DNA of 7,848 nt from Vulcanimicrobiota bacterium (GCA_014305015.1 JACRUB010000142.1:1-7848); one strand, 5' to 3'; positions 1 to 6,031 are shown, counted from the stretch's first letter. Numbers and translations: made by a program. The notes: generated by a model not told the origin, from the sequence alone.

Positions 1-1
1 G

Positions 2-154
2 GACGGCCACTACCGCGAAACCGAGGTAGTGAATTTTCTAAAGCTGCACAATGTCAAAATTGTATATCCCGACCAGTTCTTGAAAGTGCTCCCGAAAAGA
101 CGGCGCAGGGAAGGCGACGACGAGGAAGACGAGCCGGAGGAAGATGCATCGTAG
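2..154 (+). CDS. 3' end of a gene, possibly PIN-domain nuclease C-terminus (partial)
   Basis: The frame is open from the left edge and ends at a TAG at 152-154, giving the last 50 residues of a protein whose start lies outside the window. It begins with Asp-Gly-His-Tyr, runs through a helix (about residues 6-15) and a strand-like segment, NVKIVYPDQFL, and ends in a basic RRRR patch and a very acidic Asp/Glu tail. The order D-x-H-[FY], helix, hydrophobic strand, then P-x-x-F-L is how many PIN-family toxins and RNases end, with the final strand reading like 'IVTPxEFL'. The PIN call is inference from this short tail. The acidic extension is not typical of the family. The opposite-strand frame here has no such features. 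Confidence 0.5.
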   Translation, partial: DGHYRETEVVNFLKLHNVKIVYPDQFLKVLPKRRRREGDDEEDEPEEDAS

Positions 155-234
155 CGCTCCTCTCTCAGCCGTAAAAGCCTTACAGGTGAGGATTTCCCCT
201 TGCGCTACGGTCCGGATGAAGGGATGAAGGGCGT

Positions 235-864
235 TCATACGTCACGCCCCAAGGCGCGGTAGAGCGTGCTCACGCCGCAGCGCATCGAACGCGCCACATC
301 TGAAATAGATTCGCCGGCTGCGATCAGCCGGCGAGCTTGCGTTAACGCGGTCGGAGTCAGAGCTGCGCGTCGCCCAACGTTTGCCCCGCGTTTTTTGGCG
401 GCCCGCATGCCGGCGCGCACGCGTTCGCTAATCATCGCCCGTTCATATTCAGCGAGTGCGCCGAAAATTGAAAAAATGAGCTTTCCGCCGGCTGACGTTG
501 TATCGATCGATTCCGTGAGCGAGCGCAGACCGACGTCGCGATCGCGCAGCCCCTCGACGATCGAGAGCAGGTGGGCAAGACTGCGGCCGAGCCGATCGAG
601 CCGCCAGACTACGAGAACATCACCGGGACGCAACGCGGCTAAACAGGTGTCCAGACCCGGGCGTGATCGAGCAGCGCCCGATGCTTCATCGCGAAATATT
701 TTTGTGCAGCCGGCACCCTTTAGCGCGTCGAGCTGTAGCCCGAGCTTTTGATCGTCCGTCGAGACACGGGCGTATCCGATACGGCGTTTTGATTTCGAGA
801 AGGCCTTTTGAGACACGCAATCCCGCTTCCGTGCGTTGCGCTGTGCGCCTCCCGTAAGGTACAC
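235..864 (-). CDS. Serine site-specific recombinase, resolvase/invertase family (recombinase 1)
   Basis: This 209-residue protein cuts and rejoins DNA at short recombination sites through a serine-DNA intermediate. The catalytic domain begins at about residue 29 with IGYARVSTDDQ, where Ser35 is the expected nucleophile and Arg33 is part of the active site. LDRLGRS (89-95) supplies the other conserved arginines, and the long E-helix follows at about 125-150. Residues 162-205 form a Hin-type helix-turn-helix ending in GVSTLYRAL. The length fits Tn3-type resolvases and DNA invertases, not large serine integrases. The start is a GTG at 862-864 that gives an unusual 28-residue lead. A GTG at codon 17 (814-816) is an alternative, with GGAAG close before it. 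It follows the small gene at 877-1221 by 12 bases, so the two are probably co-transcribed. It is clearly related to, but well diverged from, the recombinase at 4577-5230. Confidence 0.93.
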   Translation of the reverse strand: MYLTGGAQRNARKRDCVSQKAFSKSKRRIGYARVSTDDQKLGLQLDALKGAGCTKIFRDEASGAARSRPGLDTCLAALRPGDVLVVWRLDRLGRSLAHLLSIVEGLRDRDVGLRSLTESIDTTSAGGKLIFSIFGALAEYERAMISERVRAGMRAAKKRGANVGRRAALTPTALTQARRLIAAGESISDVARSMRCGVSTLYRALGRDV

Positions 865-876
865 CTTTCGAGAAAT

Positions 877-1221
877 CTAATCGCCCGCCAGTTCGCCGGC
901 TTCTTCGAGTTTTAAAAGGCGTGCAATCGCATGATCGTAGATCTCGCCCACGGTGATCGTGTCAACGCCGCGGCCGGTCTCTTTGGCCAGCCGTTCCATT
1001 TCGTCTTTGCACAAGCCGTAGAGATTTGCTTCTCGGCAGGCGGATGGGCTCGGCGTCGTCGCTTTGCCATGGCAGGGAAGTTTTGTTTCGCGTTTTTCAC
1101 GCAAATATTTTAGCACTAAAACCGGGGTGTAAGCACCGGCTGCTCGCCCGATTTTACGGGTAGTAAGCTTGTTAACCTGAAATAGTGGAGAGTGGAAGGA
1201 CATTACCAGGACTCGTGGCAA
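877..1221 (-). CDS. Small ribbon-helix-helix-like protein upstream of recombinase 1 (start uncertain)
   Basis: The frame codes for up to 114 residues from a TTG at 1219-1221, with an ATG at codon 7 (1201-1203). Its last 55 residues are the convincing part: a short strand (NLYGL), a helix KDEMERLAKETG, a turn, then a second helix TVGEIYDHAIARLLKLEE. That is the strand-helix-turn-helix layout of small CopG/Arc-like DNA-binding proteins. The family call is inference. The first half (through about residue 60) does not look like a domain. A neighbouring frame from the ATG at about 1072 reads MAKRRRRAHPPAEKQIS, a basic N-terminus that would suit such a protein, so either the true start is downstream or there is a frameshift near 1020-1030. 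It lies directly before the recombinase and could regulate it or help it bind DNA. Confidence 0.5.
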   Translation of the reverse strand: MPRVLVMSFHSPLFQVNKLTTRKIGRAAGAYTPVLVLKYLREKRETKLPCHGKATTPSPSACREANLYGLCKDEMERLAKETGRGVDTITVGEIYDHAIARLLKLEEAGELAGD

Positions 1222-1291
1222 TCACGTCCATCTAGGCGGCGAGCCGTCTTTGCATCTTTGGTTGACCGGGTACGAACCAGAAAGTCATTAA

Positions 1292-2224
1292 ATGCGATTT
1301 AATTCGATAAGAAATTTATTTTCTATTGTCGCTGTGCTCGCTTTGGCTGCATGTGGCGGTGGCGCATCCAGTGTCGTCCCGACATCAATTCCCGTCGGAC
1401 AAACGGGAAACTTCACGCCTACGGGGGCTGTGCCGCCATGTCCGCAATCCGTTGTTGGGCGCATTGTGCAATTTCATCTGCGTACCGTTATTGACGCAGG
1501 TGGAAGGAAGCACTTAGAGACTTGTTGTGACAACGGCGATGGAACCGGGACTTGCACCACCACCGGCGGACCACCGTCCCCACCGACGCCACAGCCTTGC
1601 GAAGTGATCACGTCTAGCGGTCGGCACACGGAATGTTCAAGCGTTGGCGGTGGGGGCGGAGGCGGAGGCGGAGCCGGAGTGAAGACCACAATTGCAACGT
1701 CGAAGGGGACCGCGCGGCTCACAAAGTGTACGAGCGCGGGGGACGCTGAGAAACAGGCCTTGGCACAAAGCTACCGTCTCTCCGCCGCGGCCGGCGGCAA
1801 CGAATACGGGTCAAATACCTACCAAGATGCATACGGAAATTATTACATTGTGGACCCTTATACGCAGAATTCGCATGACCAAATCGATTTCGGTGGGACC
1901 GACTCTCAAATCAATGGTCTCACGCTTGTGGGCCTTGTTCACGACCATTTTGGTTATGAAGACCGCTCAACAAATCCACCAACGTTTACAGACTACGATG
2001 TTTCGAATTGGTCGGCAAATAGTCCCGATGACACGACTCACACCCATTTTTCTGTAGGAGATGAGAACGTTTCTGAATACTATGGCGTTCCCATATTGGT
2101 CATCTTAGGGAATGTAAACGAGTCTTTCACGTGGACACCTCCGGCAAAGGATGCAAACGGCGCCTTCGACCTCACTGCGCCGGACCAGTCATTAGGTAAG
2201 GTCGATCAAAACTTCACATGCTAA
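1292..2224 (+). CDS. Secreted lipoprotein with a DUF4329-like (JAB/JAMM-type) C-terminal domain
   Basis: The 310-residue product starts with a lipoprotein signal peptide: Arg2/Arg7, a hydrophobic core, and the lipobox L-A-A-C with the lipidated cysteine at residue 21. Residues 22-130 are low-complexity (Pro, Thr, Gly, several Cys, and a run of nine glycines at 119-127) and look like a flexible tether. From about 150 to 285 it resembles DUF4329, a JAB/JAMM-like domain found at the ends of Rhs and other secreted toxins. The supporting residues are Glu171 in a GNEYGS segment followed by YQDAYGNYYIV, His217-x-His219 (LVHDHFG), and Ser254-x-x-Asp257 (FSVGDEN) before YGVPILVILGN. The spacing between the His pair and the Ser/Asp pair (34 residues) is longer than usual, and a second pair, His250/His252, sits just before it. 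Zinc-peptidase activity is therefore only suggested. Its stop overlaps the ribosome-binding site of the next gene. Confidence 0.82.
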   Translation: MRFNSIRNLFSIVAVLALAACGGGASSVVPTSIPVGQTGNFTPTGAVPPCPQSVVGRIVQFHLRTVIDAGGRKHLETCCDNGDGTGTCTTTGGPPSPPTPQPCEVITSSGRHTECSSVGGGGGGGGGAGVKTTIATSKGTARLTKCTSAGDAEKQALAQSYRLSAAAGGNEYGSNTYQDAYGNYYIVDPYTQNSHDQIDFGGTDSQINGLTLVGLVHDHFGYEDRSTNPPTFTDYDVSNWSANSPDDTTHTHFSVGDENVSEYYGVPILVILGNVNESFTWTPPAKDANGAFDLTAPDQSLGKVDQNFTC

Positions 2225-2229
2225 AGGAG
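2223..2229 (+). promoter_or_regulatory. Ribosome-binding site shared with the lipoprotein stop codon
   Basis: AAAGGAG begins inside the TAA stop (2222-2224) of the lipoprotein gene and lies 12 bases before the ATG at 2242. The same arrangement, TGCTAAAGGAGCG, recurs at 5346-5358 before the second copy. It implies that ribosomes finishing the lipoprotein begin the next protein. The spacing is somewhat long. The ATG at 2218 is in the same frame and would add eight residues, but it has no such site before it. Confidence 0.6.
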
Positions 2230-2241
2230 CGAAATAATTAC

Positions 2242-2877
2242 ATGAAACTAAACTTCACGCTCTCCGCAGTGATACTCGCGGTCAGCACGACTTTGGCATT
2301 TGTGGTGCTTGGTGATCTAGCGATTGCGAACCAGATATTCACGCCCGACCCCGCTACTCCGTTGCATAACTACGACTATGCCGTCGGACAGCAAGTGCAA
2401 AGATTCAACGGCTTGTTCGCGAAGCGTCTAATAGAACAAGTCTCGGATTCGCGCATTCGCAGCTGCTTGCGAGGTGCTGGCAACGCAAATATTGTCTTGA
2501 AGTCCTTCGACTCCGGCTCGGTACAGGTGGAATCATCCTCACTCGGTTGCGTGAGTGCGACTAGTGAAAGAAATGCGCAGGCCATTGGACCTGCGACAGG
2601 GACTGTGAACCTTTCGGCGGCGCGCCTATTAGGATTGGCTCTGGCGAACGACAAGTTCAACGAAGATCTGAGCTTTGCCAAAAATGATCGCGATTTGGCA
2701 CACTATGATGTTGAGTTCTACGATTATAAAGATGGCAATCTTCACGTCCTCTTCACGGTGCAACGTCAATGGGCTCAGCCGACAATTGCCGGGTGTCCCA
2801 GTACAGGTCCGATTGACACGACGTATATCATCGATTCGGCTACGTCTACGGCGAGAATCGGCCGCATGGCGTGTTAG
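2242..2877 (+). CDS. Exported four-cysteine protein, copy 1 (family not recognised)
   Basis: I do not recognise this family. The 211-residue product has a signal peptide (Lys2, hydrophobic core 5-23, likely cut after Ala-Ile-Ala at 29) and so acts outside the cytoplasm. The mature part starts QIFTPDPATPL and holds four cysteines (75, 103, 185 and the last residue, 211), all kept in the second copy, which suggests two disulfides. Other segments kept between copies are FNGLFAKR/LNGLFAKR, IRSCLRGAG, SFDSGSVQ, NDRDLAHYDVEF and TARIGRM. By eye roughly two thirds of the mature residues match. The gene follows the lipoprotein gene with coupled translation, which points to a shared task such as binding, chaperoning or inhibiting it. 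An in-frame ATG at 2218 is the alternative start. Confidence 0.85.
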   Translation: MKLNFTLSAVILAVSTTLAFVVLGDLAIANQIFTPDPATPLHNYDYAVGQQVQRFNGLFAKRLIEQVSDSRIRSCLRGAGNANIVLKSFDSGSVQVESSSLGCVSATSERNAQAIGPATGTVNLSAARLLGLALANDKFNEDLSFAKNDRDLAHYDVEFYDYKDGNLHVLFTVQRQWAQPTIAGCPSTGPIDTTYIIDSATSTARIGRMAC

Positions 2878-2892
2878 CAAGGCGACCGTTTA

Positions 2893-2906
2893 GACGTTCC
2901 AACGTC
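2893..2906 (+). other. Small perfect inverted repeat after copy 1 of the four-Cys gene
   Basis: GACGTT and AACGTC are separated by CC, 13 bases after the stop codon. In the second module the equivalent place (6010-6031) holds a different stem, TCTTCAA/TTGAAGA with an 8-base loop. The sequence differs but a hairpin is present in both, which may mark the first stem of a three-stem 3' region. As a lone 6-bp repeat it could be chance. Confidence 0.35.
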
Positions 2907-2920
2907 CTCGGATAATAGAT

Positions 2921-2992
2921 TCGTCGCCCACACCCGGTATGCGGAAGCCGCATACGCGACGAGGGGAAGGCTCGCTATTTACGGCGAGCCTT
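2921..2992 (+). repeat. 72-nt two-hairpin element, copy 1
   Basis: This repeat matches 6038-6109 at 70 of 72 positions by eye. The first structure has an outer stem TCGTCGC (2921-2927) with GCGACGA (2956-2962). Inside it sit a one-sided nine-base bulge CCACACCCG and a stacked stem GTATGCGG/CCGCATAC with an AAG loop. GGGG links it to a second hairpin, AAGGCTCGC/GCGAGCCTT with an 8-base loop. It lies between the convergent four-Cys gene and the gene Y scrap. The conservation is far tighter than in the neighbouring coding sequence, so the element itself may be under selection or may serve in recombination. The second hairpin probably ends transcription. No known RNA family was recognised. Confidence 0.75.
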
Positions 2993-3000
2993 CTCCATTT
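2967..3000 (+). terminator. Likely terminator of the lipoprotein/four-Cys operon, copy 1
   Basis: A perfect 9-bp stem (AAGGCTCGC/GCGAGCCTT) with loop TATTTACG is followed by TCTCCATTT, only a broken T-run. It is placed correctly after the operon and before convergent sequence. The poor T-tract leaves factor-independent termination uncertain. Confidence 0.55.
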
Positions 3001-3026
3001 CGGTTTGCGTGATGCGTTGATGTCGT

Positions 3027-3085
3027 TCAGTGAGCCGGCGGGATTATTTCCGGAAACGCGGGAGTTTTTGTGTCGCCGGACCGTG
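3027..3085 (-). pseudogene. Degenerate C-terminal scrap of gene Y, copy 1
   Basis: Just past the 72-nt element, the leftward strand ends in codons for P-P-A-H-stop (TGA at 3027-3029), matching P-P-T-H-stop at the end of the second gene Y (6145). Further upstream another frame reads RRHKNSR, matching RRRHKLTR there. The two matches are out of frame with each other, so this is a decayed piece. Because it follows the same element in both modules, it marks where gene Y copy 1 once ended. Gene X now lies between it and the rest of that copy. Confidence 0.5.
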
Positions 3086-3155
3086 ATATCGGCGTAGGTT
3101 GGGGGTCCGTGCAAGTTTGCGATTCGATTGTGAGTCGTGCCAGTAGCGAGAACGA

Positions 3156-3860
3156 CTAGCGAGGGGAATTGCACCGTCGAGCTGCTTGCAAAATCGGCGC
3201 CGCGGCGTTTCGCTCTAGTGCGGATGCCGCTGTCTGATGATCGAGAACCACGCGTGCGAAGAGTGCGAACGGCGAATCTATAAACCCAGGCGCCGAGAGA
3301 TTGTTCGCAATGATTGTCGGCCCACCGGGTATTTGCGCCGCTGGCGCAGACAGTGGAGGGAGCCCGGCTGGAACAACCAATTCTTTGCCGGCCGCGCCTC
3401 GTAACAGGTCAGGTCTGTTTTGCAGGTCTTCCATATCATAGGTGTCGAGCATTCCGTTGAGCGCATCAAACGAAGCGTTCTGCTCGTGCACGACGGCAGC
3501 CAGATTCTGTTTGATTTTTTCAAGTTCGCTCCCGTGTGCGGCCGCAAGACCGCCAAGCAGATTTTCGATTACTTCTACATTGTGCGTTCCTTTTGTTATC
3601 AGTTCACGCAACTGGCTCTTGTCGAGCAAGAATCGCGAACTGCCATCCTTTAGGTCGGCAGCCATTCTGCGCATCGGTAAGCCGCTTGCATCGATCACGC
3701 GATCATTTAGAAGAATGCCTTGGATGGAGTGACCGATTTCTGCATTCAGAGCGCTGCAGAGGGCTGAAGTCTCGACGTGTCCGATTTCCGGTACGGGCGC
3801 TGCTGGCGTTGGTGTGGTAGCAGCGATTGACAACCCAAGGAGAAGTGAGAAATGCGTCAT
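3156..3860 (-). CDS. Exported protein X with a helical middle region (family not recognised)
   Basis: I do not recognise this family. The 234-residue product begins MTHFSLLLGLSIAATTP, a short signal peptide likely cut near residue 20-22. The mature chain has only two cysteines, near its two ends (35 and 230), which could pair. Residues 62-140 are rich in heptad-like Leu/Ile/Val with charged residues (SQLRELI, NVEVIENLLGGLAA, ELEKIKQNLAAVV), suggesting long helices or a coiled coil. Residues 160-195 are rich in Pro, Gly and Ala and likely disordered. No transmembrane segment follows the signal peptide. The ATG (3858-3860) has only a weak GGGTG before it. The gene appears to sit inside the remains of gene Y copy 1, since Y-like sequence lies on both sides in matching orientation. 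It may have arrived by insertion. Confidence 0.72.
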   Translation of the reverse strand: MTHFSLLLGLSIAATTPTPAAPVPEIGHVETSALCSALNAEIGHSIQGILLNDRVIDASGLPMRRMAADLKDGSSRFLLDKSQLRELITKGTHNVEVIENLLGGLAAAHGSELEKIKQNLAAVVHEQNASFDALNGMLDTYDMEDLQNRPDLLRGAAGKELVVPAGLPPLSAPAAQIPGGPTIIANNLSAPGFIDSPFALFARVVLDHQTAASALERNAAAPILQAARRCNSPR

Positions 3861-3932
3861 AAATTACACCCGTAAAAGAAACTCGTCATCCTGACGTTTT
3901 CTCCGCGCTGCAATAGTTCCTTGCAGACTTCA

Positions 3933-4506
3933 AAGCTGTCGTGTTTCGAGCCTGCGTTGCAGCGGGCGTAGGTCGGCGGTTCGCACGAAGTTTGCCATCG
4001 GGCCGGAACTTTGGTAGACCGGACCCCAAAAAACCAAAGTGATGTCCTCGTCGCGATTGATGACACAGCCGATAAATTCTTTGCCCGTTTTTGGCTGGGT
4101 GTATCGCACCAAAGAGCCGCGTTCGAAGATGCGCCACGCAAGCGGGATTTTTGCAAAGGCGTTGGGATCGGCGGCTGCGGAAATGATTGCCGGCACGTCT
4201 TGGATTTCGTCCCACCCTTGCAGCTCGTATTTGCCGCTGAGACGGCCTTTAAGCAAATTGGGCAACCAGAACTTGCCTTTCCAGTGCAGTCGCGCTTTTG
4301 CGAACCGTTCCTGTGCCAGCGCGTACACTTAGAACTCGATAGCCTCGGGATGAATTGTACGATAGGTTTGCGCGATGCTAAACACCTAGTGGCGCACGAC
4401 ATCTTCGAGCTGTGCTCTAACGGCATCACCGCCGAGATCCTCATGCAGATCGACCAAGCGGACCTCTGCACCGTGCGCATGGAGATCGATGATCAAATTG
4501 AACGGG
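3933..4506 (-). pseudogene. Gene Y, copy 1: broken, missing both ends
   Basis: This stretch matches the middle of the second gene Y (about 6380-6948) with few differences. It reads from PFNLIIDLHAHGAEV through LLKGRLSGKYEL to RRLETRQL. It carries a TAG at 4386-4388 where the other copy has Gln, a TAA at 4329-4331 where the other has Tyr, and a TGA at 3930-3932, after which resemblance fades. Upstream of 4506 the sequence no longer matches the other copy, so the first ~34 codons are gone or replaced. The codons around KGKFWLPNLLKG are in one frame here, which shows that the second copy has lost a base. The function of the ancestral protein is unknown. Confidence 0.8.
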
Positions 4507-4576
4507 ATGCGTTCCAGCGTTCTTAAATCATAAACGTTCTGCGGTGTCTCGAAAAGGGTCCTTTTTAGGATGATTT

Positions 4577-5230
4577 ATGGAATCAAGCGCGAAGCGGCTC
4601 TCCATGTCCCGAAAGTCTGTCCCGAAACAAAGACAAATAAACGTGGCGCCGGCAACAGCGACTATCAACGAGCGACGGGCACCTCGATGTATCGGGTATG
4701 CCCGTGTCTCGACAGATGCGCAAACGACAGCGCTTCAAAGGGATGCATTGAATGCCGCCGGATGCCATCGCCTTTTTGAGGAGAAGGAAAGCGGAGTCCG
4801 ACGGTCGCGGCCCCAACTCGATAGAGCGCTTGAATATCTCGATCGAGGCGACACACTCGTCGTATGGAAGCTCGACCGGCTCGGACGTTCTTTACGCGAT
4901 CTACTTGACGCGGCAGAGGTTTTGCGGGAGCGCGGCATCGCACTGCGGTCGCTAACCGAGCACATTGACACATCGACGGCAGCCGGAAAGATGCTCTACG
5001 CAATTCTAGGCGCCGTCGCGCAATTCGAGCGGGACGTGCTCCGCGAGCGGACTGTCGCTGGAATTCGGGCCGCCAAAGCGCGTGGCGAACGTATTGGCCG
5101 ACCGCCGGCGCTTACGCCCTCGCAAATCCGAGAAGCAAAAGCGATGATGGCGCGCGGCGACAGCCCGTCGCATGTAGCTCGTATTTTGCGGATCGGTCGA
5201 TCGACGCTTTATCGAGCGCTGTCAGCATGA
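4577..5230 (+). CDS. Serine site-specific recombinase, resolvase/invertase family (recombinase 2)
   Basis: This 217-residue recombinase has the catalytic start IGYARVSTDAQ with Ser45 as the expected nucleophile. LDRLGRS at 99-105 is followed by the segment LRSLTEHIDTSTAAGKML and a long helix to about 160. The C-terminal DNA-binding part runs from GRPPALTPSQI to GRSTLYRAL (174-215). It differs from recombinase 1 across most of its length outside these motifs, so it is not a recent copy. The ATG at 4577 is supported by AGGA at 4567-4570 with six bases between. As in recombinase 1, a non-domain N-terminal lead precedes the catalytic part (here 38 residues). It points away from recombinase 1. Its stop lies only about 20 bases before the surviving fragment of a lipoprotein gene, so its arrival may have removed the rest of that gene. 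Confidence 0.94.
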   Translation: MESSAKRLSMSRKSVPKQRQINVAPATATINERRAPRCIGYARVSTDAQTTALQRDALNAAGCHRLFEEKESGVRRSRPQLDRALEYLDRGDTLVVWKLDRLGRSLRDLLDAAEVLRERGIALRSLTEHIDTSTAAGKMLYAILGAVAQFERDVLRERTVAGIRAAKARGERIGRPPALTPSQIREAKAMMARGDSPSHVARILRIGRSTLYRALSA

Positions 5231-5252
5231 TCAGCCAAGTGGCGGCTGGTGA

Positions 5253-5351
5253 CACGAATGTTGGGTTTACCCCAAGCAGGCAGACGGAAGTTTTGACATC
5301 CATTCTCCGGAGCAGCCATTAGGGAAAGTCGATCCAGGTTTCAGATGCTAA
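5253..5351 (+). pseudogene. C-terminal remnant of a second lipoprotein gene
   Basis: The frame open from 5253 to a TAA at 5349-5351 reads a Trp at 5262-5264, then ADGSFDIHSPEQPLGKVDPG and a final F-R-C. The intact lipoprotein at 1292-2224 ends with a Trp, then ANGAFDLTAPDQSLGKVDQN and F-T-C. There is a TGA just upstream and no start codon or signal peptide, so nothing is expected to be made. It keeps the TGCTAAAGGAGCG junction that supplies the ribosome-binding site for the next gene, which may be why it has survived. Confidence 0.8.
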
Positions 5352-5368
5352 AGGAGCGCAAAAAGTAC

Positions 5369-5995
5369 ATGAGATTCTATGTCACATTCTCCGCCGCCGT
5401 GCTCGCAGTCAGCGCGATAATGGTATTTCCCGATGGAGCGATTGCGCAACAGCGGATATTCACTCCAGAGCCCGCTACGCCGTTGTACAGCTACGACTAC
5501 GCTCGAGGACAGGATGTGCAAAAATTAAACGGCCTGTTCGCGAAACGGATCATCGAACAAACCTCTGATCCGGGAATTCGCAGCTGCTTGCGAGGAGCTG
5601 GCAAAGCAAACGTTGCGGTGCATTCATTCGATTCCGGCTCCGTGCAAATGGGATCAACCTCACTCGGTTGCTTGGCTCCCGGCGTTAAGGGATCGCAAGC
5701 GATTGGATCGGCGACTGCCACCGTAAATATTTCGGCTGCGCGCCTATTGGCTTTGGGTCTAGCTAGCGACAGGTTTAATGCAGCCGTTGGATTCGCACGA
5801 AATGACCGCGATCTCGCGCACTATGATGTCGAGTTTTTCGACGATAAGGATGGCAATATTAATATCTTCTTCCTCGTGCCGCCGCAAAAGCCGGCATCAG
5901 ATGTTGCAGGCTGCCCTCCGACAGGTCTGATCAGCACGTCCTATATTATTGATTATGCTACGTTTACTGCGAGAATTGGCCGCATGACATGTTAG
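5369..5995 (+). CDS. Exported four-cysteine protein, copy 2 (family not recognised)
   Basis: This is a paralogue of the protein at 2242-2877. The 208-residue product has a signal peptide (Arg2, hydrophobic core, likely cut after Ala-Ile-Ala at 26). The mature part has cysteines at 73, 101, 182 and the final position 208, in the same places as in copy 1. Conserved blocks include IFTPEPATPL, IRSCLRGAG, SFDSGSVQ, SAARLL, NDRDLAHYDVEF and ARIGRM. The differences are spread through the chain without any stop or frameshift, so this copy seems to have stayed functional although its partner lipoprotein is gone. AAAGGAG at 5350-5356 lies 12 bases before the ATG. An in-frame ATG at 5345 is the alternative. 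With the lipoprotein gene lost, transcription must come from within or before recombinase 2. Confidence 0.83.
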   Translation: MRFYVTFSAAVLAVSAIMVFPDGAIAQQRIFTPEPATPLYSYDYARGQDVQKLNGLFAKRIIEQTSDPGIRSCLRGAGKANVAVHSFDSGSVQMGSTSLGCLAPGVKGSQAIGSATATVNISAARLLALGLASDRFNAAVGFARNDRDLAHYDVEFFDDKDGNINIFFLVPPQKPASDVAGCPPTGLISTSYIIDYATFTARIGRMTC

Positions 5996-6009
5996 CAGGC
6001 CAGATTTAA

Positions 6010-6031
6010 TCTTCAAAGGTTACATTGAAGA
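6010..6031 (+). other. Stem-loop after copy 2 of the four-Cys gene
   Basis: TCTTCAA (6010-6016) and TTGAAGA (6025-6031) flank an 8-base loop. It takes the same place relative to the stop codon and the 72-nt element as the unrelated inverted repeat at 2893-2906. Confidence 0.35.

Noticed and set aside
38..238. 66-codon - strand open frame at the left edge
   Set aside because: It lies antisense to the PIN-like tail and overlaps the end of recombinase 1, with no recognisable feature.
266..857. Open frames on the + strand across recombinase 1 (266-751 and 663-857)
   Set aside because: They are complementary shadows of the recombinase gene, rich in Arg and Ser with no domain, while the - strand carries clear catalytic motifs.
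1235..1255. Hairpin AGGCGG/CCGTCT before the lipoprotein gene as a terminator
   Set aside because: It is a short stem with a G:T pair and no T-run, located between divergent genes where no terminator is needed.
1262..1290. TTGACC as a -35 box for the lipoprotein gene
   Set aside because: At the proper spacing the -10 position reads TCATTA, which is a poor match and almost touches the ATG.
2921..2992. Integron attC site or CRISPR repeat
   Set aside because: Only two copies about 3 kb apart, no integrase of the tyrosine type, no GTTRRRY core and no spacer array.
4011..4526. Long + strand open frame of 171 codons opposite gene Y copy 1, repeated opposite copy 2
   Set aside because: It is found in both copies only because the DNA is duplicated. 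The composition is that of an antisense frame, and the - strand frame gives the more protein-like sequence conserved through to the P-P-x-H end.
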